Position numbers and translations under genes: made by a program. The notes beneath the pieces were generated by a model. It had not been told where the DNA came from. It ran no database searches and saw only the letters and a program-made list of their open reading frames with translations. A stretch of 64,000 nt of DNA. Origin: Betaproteobacteria bacterium RIFCSPLOWO2_12_FULL_62_58 (GTDB lineage: Bacteria > Pseudomonadota > Gammaproteobacteria > Burkholderiales > SG8-41). Positions 45,734-55,272 of the stretch are shown in pieces; position 1 is the stretch's first letter, and the number at the start of each line of letters is the position of its first letter. The stretch spans positions 1 to 64,000 of the forward strand of contig MERI01000058.1 in the NCBI GenBank assembly GCA_001772005.1, given 5' to 3'.

Positions 45734-46214
45734 CTGGTGCGTGGTCGTCGCCGACGGCGCGCGGGCGCGCATCTTCGTGCTCGAGCCGGGGGGCGGGCGG
45801 GCGGGCGATCCGAGCCTGCTCGAAAAGGCCGATCTCGCCAATGCGGGATACAGCGCGCGCGGCGCCGATGCGCCGCACATGCGCACCGAGCGCAATACCA
45901 ACCGCCAGACGGGGCCGATGCATGCCGTGGGCGAGAAACGCGAGCAGCACCGGCTGGAGGTGGAGCGCCGCTTCGGCGTACGGATCGCCGAGCGCGTTGC
46001 AGAAGTGGTCAAGGGCTGGAATGAAGGATCGATCGTGCTGGTGGCCGATCCGCGGCTGCTCGGGCTGATGCGCGAGATGCTGCGCGAGGCGGTGAAATCC
46101 GAAATCACGCTCAAGGAACTGGCGAAGGACTATACGCGTCTCTCCGCCACCGAATTGCACGAGCATCTCGCGAGTAACGGGCTGATTCCGATGCGGCGGC
46201 GTAATGGAGCGTGA
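45726..46214 (+). CDS. Host attachment protein family
   Basis: MTNWCVVVADGARARIFVLEP...DRQTGP-like NRQTGPMHAVGEKREQHRLEVERRFGVRIAERV...IVLVADPRLLGLMREML. Confidence 0.78.
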   Translation: MTNWCVVVADGARARIFVLEPGGGRAGDPSLLEKADLANAGYSARGADAPHMRTERNTNRQTGPMHAVGEKREQHRLEVERRFGVRIAERVAEVVKGWNEGSIVLVADPRLLGLMREMLREAVKSEITLKELAKDYTRLSATELHEHLASNGLIPMRRRNGA

Positions 46215-46266
46215 GGCGCAGGGACCGCCGGCCGGTTGCCGTTGTGCCACAATACGCGTTGTTGCC

Positions 46267-47301
46267 ATGATAGTTCGGAGTTTTTCCGCGATGCTGTTCG
46301 TGACGGCGACGTGGGCGCAGGCCGCCGAGCCGCTCGCCACGGCGACCGCCGCATTGCGCGAGGTCGAGCAGGCCTACGCGGCTGAAGGGGTGGTCGAGGC
46401 GGTCAAGCAATCCACCGTGGCGGCGCAGATTTCCGGGCGCGTCGTCGATATCCGGTTCGACGTCGGTGACAGCGTCAAGAAAGGCGAGGTTATCGTGCGT
46501 ATCGACGAGCGCGAAGTGAGCGACGCGCTCGCGAGCACTCAGGCGCAGATCGCGCACGCGCAAGCCACCCTCGCCAACGCCAAGGCGCATTACGAGCGCA
46601 CCCAGCAGCTCTACAACCAGAAATTCGTGAGCCAGGCGGCGCTCGACCGCGCACAGGCCGATTTCCGGGCGGCACGGGCACAACTCGAAGCCGCGGTGGC
46701 GGTGGCGAGCCAGGCGGCGACGGTGAAGAGCTTTGCCACCGTGACGGCGCCGTACAGCGGCGTCGTTGCAGCGCGCCACGTCGAGTTGGGCGAGATGGTG
46801 GCGCCGGGCAGGCCGTTGATGACCGGCTTCGACCCGGGCGACATGCGGGTCGTTGCAGCCGTGCCGCAATTCAAGCTCGCCGAGATCAGGAACAGCGCCG
46901 CGGCGAGCATCGAATTCCCCGCGCTCATCCAGTGGGTCAAAGCCGGGACGATGACAGTGCTGCCGTCCGCGGATCCGAAAACCCACACCACCAGCGTGCG
47001 CCTGGCGCTGCCGCACTACGTGAGCGGCACCTATCCCGGCATGTTTGCGAGAGTGCATTTCGTCGTTGGCCGTGCCCGGAAGCTGGTGATCCCGGCGAGC
47101 GCGGTGGTGCGGCGCACCGAAGTCACCGGTGTCTATGTGGCCGGCGCGGACGGTGCGGTCCAGTTCCGCCAGGTGCGCCTGGGCGAGCCGGCCGGCGAAG
47201 CGGGCGTCCAAGTGCTCGCGGGACTCAAGCCGGGCGAGCGCGTCGCGCTGGAACCGGTCAAGGCCGCGATCGCGATGAAGGCCGCGCAGCAACGGCAATA
47301 G
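46267..47301 (+). CDS. RND efflux periplasmic adaptor (HlyD/MFP)
   Basis: EGVVEAVKQSTVAAQISGRVVDIRFDVGDSVKKGEVIVRID...TVTAPYSGVVAARHVELGEMVAPGRPLM. Confidence 0.9.
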   Translation: MIVRSFSAMLFVTATWAQAAEPLATATAALREVEQAYAAEGVVEAVKQSTVAAQISGRVVDIRFDVGDSVKKGEVIVRIDEREVSDALASTQAQIAHAQATLANAKAHYERTQQLYNQKFVSQAALDRAQADFRAARAQLEAAVAVASQAATVKSFATVTAPYSGVVAARHVELGEMVAPGRPLMTGFDPGDMRVVAAVPQFKLAEIRNSAAASIEFPALIQWVKAGTMTVLPSADPKTHTTSVRLALPHYVSGTYPGMFARVHFVVGRARKLVIPASAVVRRTEVTGVYVAGADGAVQFRQVRLGEPAGEAGVQVLAGLKPGERVALEPVKAAIAMKAAQQRQ

Positions 47302-47355
47302 GCGGAATCCCGCCGCCGGCGTTGGCGCGAGCAACGATCCAAATCGAACAAGGCC

Positions 47356-50300
47356 ATGGGCATTTCCGGGCGCATCACGCGTGTTTTCCTTGAATCGCAG
47401 CTCACGCCGCTGATCGCACTGGCCGCGCTCCTGCTCGGCGCAGTTGCGGTGCTGGTCACGCCGCGCGAGGAGGAGCCGCAGATCAACGTCACCATGGCCA
47501 ACGTCTTCATCCCGTTTCCCGGCGCTTCCGCGCGGGACGTGGAGGCGCTGGTGGCCACCCCCGCCGAGCAGGTGGTGGCGCAAATCTCGGGCATCGATCA
47601 TGTCTATTCGGTATCGCAGCCGGGGCTCGCGATTCTCACTGTGCAGTACAAGGTAGGTGAGGACCGCATCCAGGCGCTGGTGCGGCTCTATGACACGCTC
47701 TATGCCAATCGCGACTGGGTGCCGCCCGAGCTGGGCGTGGGCGAGTTCATCGTCAAGCCGGTCGGCATCGACGATGTGCCGATCGTGACGCTCACACTGT
47801 GGACGCCGGACCCGGCGCGCGGCGCCTACGAACTGAAGCAGGTCGCCAACGCCGCGGAAATCGAGTTGAAGCGCGTGGCGGGCACGCGCACGGTGACGAC
47901 GGTGGGTGGCGCCGCGCGCAGCGTGCGCGTGCTGCTTGATATCGAGCGCCTGAACGCTTTTCATGTTACCGCGAACGATGTGCGCGGGGCACTGCTCGCC
48001 GCCAATGTGGCGCTGCCTTCGGGCCATTTGACGCGCGACGGCCATGAGGTGCCGGTGGAGACGGGTGCTTTTTTCGCGTCCGCCGGCGAACTCGCGCGCT
48101 TGGTGGTCGGACGCGAGGCGGGCCGGCCGGTGTTCCTTTCCGATGTCGCACGCATCGAAGACGGTCCCGAGCAGCCGCGGCACTATGTCTGGTTCGGCCC
48201 CGGAGCGGCGACGCAGGGCGCCGCGCGCGGCGAGTTTCCGGCGGCGACCATCGCGGTATCGAAAAAGCCCGGCGAGAACGCGGTGGAAGTCGCTCAGCGG
48301 GTGATCGCGCGCCTGGCGGAACTCCGCGGAACCGTGATTCCGGAAGGCGTGCAGGTCGCGCTCACCCGCAATTACGGCGAGACCGCCAACGACAAGGCGC
48401 AGAAGCTCATCCAGAAGCTCATTTTCGCGACGCTGTCGGTGATCGCGCTGGTGTGGGCGGCGCTGGGCCGGCGCGAGGCGGTGATCGTCGGCGCGGCGGT
48501 GTTGCTCACGCTGGCAGCGACGCTGTTTGCGTCCTGGGCGTGGGGCTTCACGCTCAACCGCGTGTCGCTGTTCGCGCTGATCTTCTCGATCGGGATCCTG
48601 GTCGATGACGCGATCGTGGTGGTGGAGAACATCCATCGTCACCGCGCGTTGTCGGATGCGCCGCTCGCTGCGCTCATTCCGCAGGCCGTAGACGAGGTTG
48701 GCGGCCCCACCATCCTCGCCACGCTCACCGTGATCGCGGCGCTGCTGCCGATGGCCTTCGTGAGCGGACTCATGGGACCGTACATGAGCCCGATCCCGAT
48801 CAACGCTTCGATCGGCATGCTGATTTCGCTCGCGATTGCGTTCGTGATCACGCCGTGGCTGGCGCTCAAGCTCACTTCGCGCACGCCGGCGGCGGCACAC
48901 GCCGAACGGACGGGTGACCGTCCGCTGCGCACATTTGAACGCCTGCTCGTGCCTTTCCTCGACGGCGCGCGCGGCCGGCCCCGGCGCCGCCTGCTGTGGA
49001 TCGGCACCCTGGCGGCGATCGTGCTCGCGGTGGCGCTGGCCGCGCTGCAGCTGGTGATTCTCAAGATGCTGCCGTTCGACAACAAGTCCGAGTTCCAGGT
49101 GGTCGTCGACATGCCGGCGGGAACAGCGCTGGAGGATACGGCGCAGGTGCTGCACGAGATCGGGGCGTACGTGGCGACACTGCCGGAAGTGACCGATTAC
49201 CAGGCGTACGCCGGGACTGCGGCGCCGATCAATTTCAACGGGCTGGTGCGGCAGTACTATTTGCGCAGCGGCCCCACCGTTGGCGACATGCAGGTCAATC
49301 TCGTCGATAAACACCGGCGCAGCCGGGCGAGCCACGCAATCGCTGTTGCGGCGCGGCCCGGGATCGGGCGTATCGCGCAGCGCTACCGCGCACGCGTGAA
49401 GGTGGTCGAAGTGCCGCCGGGCCCGCCGGTGCTGGCGCCGATCGTGGCGGAGATCTACGGCCCGGACCACGCGGGGCAGATCGCGGTCGCGAAGTACGTG
49501 CGCGCTGCGTTCGCGGCCACCGCCGACATCGTTGATATCGACGACAGCAGCGAGGCTGACGCCGACAAGATCGTGCTGCGCGTGGACCGGACCAAGGCGG
49601 CGCTGATGGGCGTGACGCAGCGCGACATCGTCGCGGCGGTGGGGCTCGTCCTGGGCGGCGAGAACGTGACCGCGCTGCGCACCGGCACTGCGAAATACGA
49701 GGTGGCGGTGCAGGTCGGGATGCCGCCGGAGCAGCAGCACAGCCTGGAGCGGGTGCTGCACCTTAACCTGCGCTCGGACACGGGCGCGCTGATCGCGTTG
49801 TCCGAACTGGTGCAGCCGGTGACGGCGCAGCGCGACAAGGCCATCTACCACAAGGATCTGCTGCCGGTGGTCTATGTGGTGGGCGACATGTCGGGCAGGC
49901 TCGACAGCCCGCTCTACGGCATGTTCGCAATCCGCGATCGCATTGTCGGCCGGGCGCTGGAGCAGGGCGGCACGCTCGGCGAGTATTTCATCAAACAGCC
50001 CTCCGACCGCTATGGGGGCTACGCGCTCAAGTGGGACGGCGAATGGCAGGTGACCTACGAAACGTTTCGCGACATGGGAATCGCCTATGCGGCCGGGCTG
50101 ATCCTGATCTATCTGCTGGTGGTCGCGCAGTTCAGGTCCTACGTCACGCCGCTCATCATCATGGCGCCGATCCCGCTCACGGTGATCGGCGTGATGCCGG
50201 GGCACGCGCTCCTCGGCGCGCAGTTCACCGCAACCTCGATGATCGGCATGATCGCGCTGGCGGGCATCATCGTGCGCAACTCGATCCTGCTCGTCGATTT

Positions 50301-50559
50301 CATCAATCTCGAGGTGGCGCAGGGGCGGGACTTCGAGCGTGCAATCGTGCGCGCCGGCGCCACCCGCGCCAAGCCGATCATACTCACCGGCCTTGCGGCA
50401 ATGCTGGGGGCGCTATTCATTCTCGACGACCCGATCTTCAACGGGCTCGCGGTGTCGCTGCTGTTCGGGATCCTGGTTTCCACGCTGCTCACCCTGGTGG
50501 TGATCCCGGTGCTCTATTATGCGGCGAACCGGCGACGCTTTGCGGCGCCTCCCGCATAA
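47356..50559 (+). CDS. RND efflux permease (AcrB/CzcA superfamily)
   Basis: NVFIPFPGASARDVEALVATPAEQVVAQISGIDHVYSVS...IGILVDDAIVVVENIHRH...FINLEVAQGRDFERAIVRAGATRAKPI. Confidence 0.95.
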   Translation: MGISGRITRVFLESQLTPLIALAALLLGAVAVLVTPREEEPQINVTMANVFIPFPGASARDVEALVATPAEQVVAQISGIDHVYSVSQPGLAILTVQYKVGEDRIQALVRLYDTLYANRDWVPPELGVGEFIVKPVGIDDVPIVTLTLWTPDPARGAYELKQVANAAEIELKRVAGTRTVTTVGGAARSVRVLLDIERLNAFHVTANDVRGALLAANVALPSGHLTRDGHEVPVETGAFFASAGELARLVVGREAGRPVFLSDVARIEDGPEQPRHYVWFGPGAATQGAARGEFPAATIAVSKKPGENAVEVAQRVIARLAELRGTVIPEGVQVALTRNYGETANDKAQKLIQKLIFATLSVIALVWAALGRREAVIVGAAVLLTLAATLFASWAWGFTLNRVSLFALIFSIGILVDDAIVVVENIHRHRALSDAPLAALIPQAVDEVGGPTILATLTVIAALLPMAFVSGLMGPYMSPIPINASIGMLISLAIAFVITPWLALKLTSRTPAAAHAERTGDRPLRTFERLLVPFLDGARGRPRRRLLWIGTLAAIVLAVALAALQLVILKMLPFDNKSEFQVVVDMPAGTALEDTAQVLHEIGAYVATLPEVTDYQAYAGTAAPINFNGLVRQYYLRSGPTVGDMQVNLVDKHRRSRASHAIAVAARPGIGRIAQRYRARVKVVEVPPGPPVLAPIVAEIYGPDHAGQIAVAKYVRAAFAATADIVDIDDSSEADADKIVLRVDRTKAALMGVTQRDIVAAVGLVLGGENVTALRTGTAKYEVAVQVGMPPEQQHSLERVLHLNLRSDTGALIALSELVQPVTAQRDKAIYHKDLLPVVYVVGDMSGRLDSPLYGMFAIRDRIVGRALEQGGTLGEYFIKQPSDRYGGYALKWDGEWQVTYETFRDMGIAYAAGLILIYLLVVAQFRSYVTPLIIMAPIPLTVIGVMPGHALLGAQFTATSMIGMIALAGIIVRNSILLVDFINLEVAQGRDFERAIVRAGATRAKPIILTGLAAMLGALFILDDPIFNGLAVSLLFGILVSTLLTLVVIPVLYYAANRRRFAAPPA

Positions 50560-50580
50560 AGCGGTGCGGCGGTGACAAAA

Positions 50581-50612
50581 GCAAACGGGACGGCTCAAGC
50601 CGTCCCGTTTGC
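50581..50612. terminator. Bidirectional terminator-like hairpin between convergent genes
   Basis: GCAAACGGGACGGCT-CA-AGCCGTCCCGTTTGC, 15-bp perfect arms. Confidence 0.75.
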
Positions 50613-50637
50613 GGTGACAGCAGCGGAAAGAAGCGCG

Positions 50638-51969
50638 TTACATCTTCCAGCCGTAGGCGATGCCGAAGGAATTCTGGTACATCTTCAGCGACTCGGTGCC
50701 GAACGACCCCGGGAAGCCCATGCCATTGATCATTGTCGTGATCGCTGATGGGCCGGTCACGGTGTTGCTGAAGGCGTGCATGTAAGCGAACGTCAGCTCC
50801 CCGCTGGTCGAGGTCTTGTAGGTAAGACCTAAGGTCAGGTGCTTTTCGACCACGCCAGGCGCAAGGATGTTGAACGAGATGTCGTTCGCGGTGGTGCCGA
50901 ACGGCGCCTTGCCGTAATTAAATCCGCCGCGCAGGGTGAGTTCCTTGCTGTAGGCGTATTCCAGGCCGAGCTTGTAATAGGTCCGGTTTTGCCAGCTGAA
51001 CCCGGAGCCGCAGGCCGAGCCGAGCGGGCAGGCAAATGGGTTCACAATGCTGTTCAGTACGCCGTTCGAGATGGACGTGGTCTTGCCGTAATTGATGCGC
51101 TGCACGTCAAACGCGACCAGTACTGTCGGTGTGGCCTGGACCGCGATGCCGACGTTGTAGTTCTCGGGAATGTCGAACCCGCCCTGTTCGGCAAAGAGCC
51201 CGCGGTACTTGTCGAAATCGCTCATTGTCATCTTCGACGCATAGGCGGCGCCCAAGGTCACGGTATCCGACACCTTGCCCATCCAGCCGACGCGCACGCC
51301 CCAGCCGGTCGAGTGATCGTAGCCCTGGTTGGTGAGATTGGCCGGGGCGCTGCTGATCGGCGCAAAGGCTTGCAGGCCGTCGACCTTGAACCGCCTATAG
51401 CCGAGCAGCGGCGAGAGGCCAATGGAATGGCTCTGGTTCAGCTTGTAGGCCACGGTCGGCGCGACGATGAGCTCCATATAATCCACGCCCAGCTTGCCGC
51501 AGCCGAGCAGCATGTTGGCCTGTGCGGCGCCGCACGCCGCAAAGGGCGGGCCGGCGAGCGGGGTGTTGAAGTCGGTATTCATCCCGCCGTTGCCGTAAAC
51601 GCTCACGCCCAGCGACAGGTTGGGGTTGATCATTTTGTTGTAGCCGAATTCGGGGATCAGGAAGTAGCGGCTGTCGCTGTCGGCGCTGCCGTTGTAGAAG
51701 CCGCCGAACGCCGTTTCGCCCTGGCGCGATGCCGAGCGGCGCGGGCTGAACAGGTCGGCGCCGAAGTCGATGCGGTCGCCGACGAACACCATCTTGGCGG
51801 GGTTGACTGAACCGCCGAACGTATCGGACGCGACCGCGGTGGACGCACCGGCCATGCCTTTTGCTTTCAGGCCGTAGCCATGTGAGAAATAGCCGTTGGT
51901 CGCCGAGGCGAGGCCCGGCGTCAAGCATCCGGCGGCAAGTAGCCCGATCACAAGTTTGCGCATTTGCAT
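50638..51969 (-). CDS. OmpP1/FadL/TodX-family outer membrane transporter
   Basis: ATNGYFSHGYGLKAKGMAGASTAVASDTFGGSVNPAKMVFVGDRIDFGADLFSPRRS. Confidence 0.9.
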   Translation of the reverse strand: MQMRKLVIGLLAAGCLTPGLASATNGYFSHGYGLKAKGMAGASTAVASDTFGGSVNPAKMVFVGDRIDFGADLFSPRRSASRQGETAFGGFYNGSADSDSRYFLIPEFGYNKMINPNLSLGVSVYGNGGMNTDFNTPLAGPPFAACGAAQANMLLGCGKLGVDYMELIVAPTVAYKLNQSHSIGLSPLLGYRRFKVDGLQAFAPISSAPANLTNQGYDHSTGWGVRVGWMGKVSDTVTLGAAYASKMTMSDFDKYRGLFAEQGGFDIPENYNVGIAVQATPTVLVAFDVQRINYGKTTSISNGVLNSIVNPFACPLGSACGSGFSWQNRTYYKLGLEYAYSKELTLRGGFNYGKAPFGTTANDISFNILAPGVVEKHLTLGLTYKTSTSGELTFAYMHAFSNTVTGPSAITTMINGMGFPGSFGTESLKMYQNSFGIAYGWKM

Positions 51970-52023
51970 ATGCTCCCCCTTTCTCCTTCAGTATGTAATT
52001 TCCGGCTGTTACCCCGGAACGCT

Positions 52024-52629
52024 TCAGATAAACAGGCTCACGTCGGCGTCCTTGGCCATGGGCAGGAAGGTCGCGGCGCCGCAATATTCCTTGACTTCCG
52101 GAATGAAGTCGTCGTGCGTGAAGCCGAACAGGTCGACCGTCATCTGACACCCGATCATATTGACGCCGGCCTCGATGCTCAGCGAGCGCAGCTCCGCTAC
52201 CTGTGCCACGCCGCTGTTCGTGATGGTTTGCTTCATGAGCACGGTGGCGAGCGATTCGAAGCCGGGGATCGTGGCCTGGACCAGGTTGGGGATATTCCAG
52301 TTGATGCCGCGAAACCACTTCGGTCCGAACGGCATTTTCATCGGCATGCCGGGGTTGCCGAGAGGACTCACCTTGAGGTGCGACAGATCCTTGCGCAGCA
52401 GTTGCAGCCCGTAGAAGGTGAAGAACACCGACACGTTCCAACCGAGCGCAGCTGCGGTCGAAGCGAGAATAAACGGGGGATAAGCCCAGTCGAGCGTGCC
52501 CTTGGTGGCGATGATCGTCATCGAGGGCGTTCTGGCCCGCTCGATTTCCTCGAGCTTTTTCGGCAGCAACACCTCGAGCCGTTCGTTGATGATCTGATCG
52601 ATGCGCGAAACGTCAATGCCTTCGGACAT
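52024..52629 (-). CDS. DsrE/DsrF/DrsH-like family protein
   Basis: MTIIATKGTLDWAYPPFILASTAAALGWNVSVFFTFYGLQLLRKD...GVNMIGCQMTVDLFGFTHDDFIPEVKEYCGAATFL. Confidence 0.85.
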   Translation of the reverse strand: MSEGIDVSRIDQIINERLEVLLPKKLEEIERARTPSMTIIATKGTLDWAYPPFILASTAAALGWNVSVFFTFYGLQLLRKDLSHLKVSPLGNPGMPMKMPFGPKWFRGINWNIPNLVQATIPGFESLATVLMKQTITNSGVAQVAELRSLSIEAGVNMIGCQMTVDLFGFTHDDFIPEVKEYCGAATFLPMAKDADVSLFI

Positions 52630-52661
52630 CGCGTACCTCCTTTTGCTCGTTACACCTTCGC

Positions 52662-52861
52662 CTAGCAGCCTGTCGGACTTAACAGTCCGTACAGGCTGCT
52701 AAAAGCAAAACCGGCCGACCATTCATAATAAACCCAGCCGAAGCGGTCGAATTTGAGGAAAAGCGCGGGTGAATTCGCATATCGGTCATCCTCTTCTGCA
52801 ATTCTCCTAGGGCCGGTTTTGCATTAGGAGTTTGTCGAGCCTAAGTCCGACAAACTCCTAG
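52662..52861 (+). repeat. 200-bp hairpin-ended repeat, copy R6
   Basis: CTAGCAGCCTGTCGGACTTAACAGTCCGTACAGGCTGCTAAAAGCAAAACCGGC ... GCCGGTTTTGCATTAGGAGTTTGTCGAGCCTAAGTCCGACAAACTCCTAG. Confidence 0.95.
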
Positions 52862-52990
52862 GCATTGGCGCGGCCCTTGTTTCCCAGACCGGTCCAGCCA
52901 AACTTTTAGTTAGTTTCACCAAATATTACAAAATTAGCAAGTAGTAATATGACACCTTTCCATGGCTCATTGGCGCAATCCGGGATGTGC

Positions 52991-53188
52991 AGCAGCCTGT
53001 CGGACTTAACAGTCCGTACAGGCTGCTAACAGCAAAACCGGCTGGCAATTCAAGAAAAACCCAGCCGAAGCGGCCGAATTTGCGGAAAAGCGCGGGTAAA
53101 TTTGCATATCTTTTATCCCCTTCCGCAATTCTCCTGGCGCCGGTTTTGCATTAGGAGTTTGTCGGGGCTAAGTCCGACAAACTCCTAG
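52991..53188 (+). repeat. 200-bp hairpin-ended repeat, copy R7
   Basis: AGCAGCCTGTCGGACTTAACAGTCCGTACAGGCTGCTAACAGCAAAACCGGC ... GCCGGTTTTGCATTAGGAGTTTGTCGGGGCTAAGTCCGACAAACTCCTAG. Confidence 0.95.
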
Positions 53189-53264
53189 CTAATTCATCTA
53201 TACTCGGCCGCCTGTCAGCCCCGGCAAAACAGCACTACTTTTACCCAGACACCGGCGGAGGGGA

Positions 53265-53278
53265 TTGACGTGGATCAA
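53265..53278 (+). promoter_or_regulatory. FNR-type box upstream of DsrMK-like pair
   Basis: TTGACGTGGATCAA. Confidence 0.6.
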
Positions 53279-53361
53279 TAAAGCGCCCCATGGGTTGGAA
53301 TTAGATAGCTCTGGTGCCGGTCCCCGGCGGGCACGCGTCTCTGGCCACGACCATGGAGGCG

Positions 53362-53841
53362 ATGAAGATGGATTTCCTGGAGTTTGCGCGAGGCCCTGCG
53401 CTATGGGTGTCGCTTGCGATCCTGCTGGCGGGCAGCGCGTGGCGGACCTGGCGGATATTCCGGCTCAAGGGAAAGCCGGATTTCTCCGAACCGCGCAGCA
53501 CCCGGCTCGCGGCGGGCGCGATCGGCACCGTTCTGAGCCGGATGATCCCGAAGCGGGAATTCCGCGACAGCACGACCCTGGCTACCAGCAACGCCTACAT
53601 TTATCACATCGGCCTCGCGATCGTTGTCTTCGGCTATCCGCCGCACATCATCTTCATCGAGCGGCTGACCGGCATCGCCTGGCCGCCATTGCCGGCGGCG
53701 CTGGTCTATTTCGCGGTCGCGGCCACTTTCGTGTCGCTGCTGATCTGGCTGCCGTTCGGCAAGCTCGCCCACGCTTTTCTGGTCTTCATTTCGCGCGGCA
53801 TGACGGGGGCCGCCTTTGCGCGCAGGGGAGCACGCACATGA
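53362..53841 (+). CDS. Membrane subunit, nitrate reductase gamma/DsrM-like
   Basis: MKMDFLEFARGPALWVSLAILLAGSAWRTWRIFRL...YIYHIGLAIVVFGYPPHIIFIERLTGIAWPPLPAAL; overlaps the next gene by ATGA. Confidence 0.75.
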   Translation: MKMDFLEFARGPALWVSLAILLAGSAWRTWRIFRLKGKPDFSEPRSTRLAAGAIGTVLSRMIPKREFRDSTTLATSNAYIYHIGLAIVVFGYPPHIIFIERLTGIAWPPLPAALVYFAVAATFVSLLIWLPFGKLAHAFLVFISRGMTGAAFARRGART

Positions 53842-55190
53842 GCGACATCAACGAACTGCACCCGCTGGAACTGGAGGCGCCGCGTTTCGGCATCAAGAAG
53901 CCGCCGGCGAGATTCGACAAGCAGGGCACGCGGGACGATGGGGAGCGTGTCAAGACCGCGCTCGATAGCTTCGTCAGGGATTTTTCCCGTACCACCGCCG
54001 CCTACATGGAAGCGTGCGTGCATTGCGGTCAGTGCGCCGAGGCTTGCCACTTCTACGTCACGACCCGGGATCCGAGATACACGCCGATCTGGAAGCTCGA
54101 ACCGTTCAAGCAGGCCTATTCGCGCGAGGCCGGGCCGTTCGCGTGGCTGTTCCGCACGTTCAACCTGAAGCCTGCGGTTACCATCGGGGAGCTCGAGGAA
54201 TGGCAGGAACTTATCTACGATTCCTGCACCCTGTGCGGCCGCTGCACCATGATCTGCCCGATGGGCATCGACATCGCGGCGCTGGTGGGGCTCGCGCGCC
54301 ACGGCATGTTCCAGGCGGGGCTGGTGCCGCACGAGTTGTGGGCGGTGGCGCAGCGCGCCGAGCGCGAAGGCAGCCCGCTGGGAGCCACGCCCAAGGTGCT
54401 CAAGGAGCGCATCGAGTGGCTGGCCGACGAGCACGACGTCGAGATTGCGCTCGACCAGGCCAAGGCCGACATTCTGGTCACGCTGTCCTCGATCGAGATC
54501 ATGAAGTATCCCCGGTCGATCGTCGCGGTCGCCAAAATTCTCAATCACATGGGCGCATCGTGGACGCTCTCCAGCGACGGATACGAGGCCACCAACTTCG
54601 GCATGCTGTCGGGCCATACGCAGTGGCAACGCGACATAAGCGTGAAGATGATCGAGGCCGCCATCGCCTGCGGGGCCAAGACGCTGATCCTGCCTGAATG
54701 CGGCCATGCCTACGGCGCGCTGCGCTGGGAGGGGGCCAATGTGTACGGCAGGCCGCTGCCGTTCAGCGTGCTGCACATCTCCGAGTTCCTCGCCGAGAAC
54801 GTTAAGAACGGCAGGATCAGACTGGAAAAGGTCGACAAATCGCTCACGTTCCACGACCCGTGCCAGGTATCGCGGCGCGGCGGCGCGACCCAGGCGCCGC
54901 GCGACGTGCTCGCCGCGCTTGGCGTCGAACTGCGCGAAATGCCTTCGACCGGAGACATGAACTGGTGCTGCGGAGGCGGGGGCGGCGTGGTGACGATACA
55001 CCGCGCCGACCCACTGCGTTACAAGGCGTTCGAGATCAAGATGCGGCAGGTCGAAGATACGCGCGCGGAGGTGCTCGCCACCACCTGCTCCAACTGCCGT
55101 CAGACTTTCGACGATGGCCAGGCGCATTACAAGTGGGACAAGCGGATGCACAGCCTGCTCGAGCTTGTGGCTGACAATCTCGCCGCATGA
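53838..55190 (+). CDS. HdrD/DsrK/GlpC-like Fe-S protein with CCG domains
   Basis: ACVHCGQCAEACHF; CTLCGRCTMICPMGIDIAAL; HDPCQVSRRGG; NWCCGGGGG; CSNCRQTF. Confidence 0.9.
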   Translation: MSDINELHPLELEAPRFGIKKPPARFDKQGTRDDGERVKTALDSFVRDFSRTTAAYMEACVHCGQCAEACHFYVTTRDPRYTPIWKLEPFKQAYSREAGPFAWLFRTFNLKPAVTIGELEEWQELIYDSCTLCGRCTMICPMGIDIAALVGLARHGMFQAGLVPHELWAVAQRAEREGSPLGATPKVLKERIEWLADEHDVEIALDQAKADILVTLSSIEIMKYPRSIVAVAKILNHMGASWTLSSDGYEATNFGMLSGHTQWQRDISVKMIEAAIACGAKTLILPECGHAYGALRWEGANVYGRPLPFSVLHISEFLAENVKNGRIRLEKVDKSLTFHDPCQVSRRGGATQAPRDVLAALGVELREMPSTGDMNWCCGGGGGVVTIHRADPLRYKAFEIKMRQVEDTRAEVLATTCSNCRQTFDDGQAHYKWDKRMHSLLELVADNLAA

Positions 55191-55272
55191 CGGGCGCATT
55201 GCATCCCGGCAGCCTGTTGCCGCTGGGCGCGCGCCTGTGCCTGAATTTTGCCGGTCCGGCCCGTATCGAGGC

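Noticed and set aside
45726-46214. Evidence of prophage because of 'host attachment protein' family
   Set aside because: Family name only; no phage structural, integrase or lysis genes in the window.
46111-50205. 1364-aa minus-strand ORF
   Set aside because: Antisense shadow of the RND adaptor/permease genes; His/Arg-rich low-complexity translation typical of GC-rich third-position bias.
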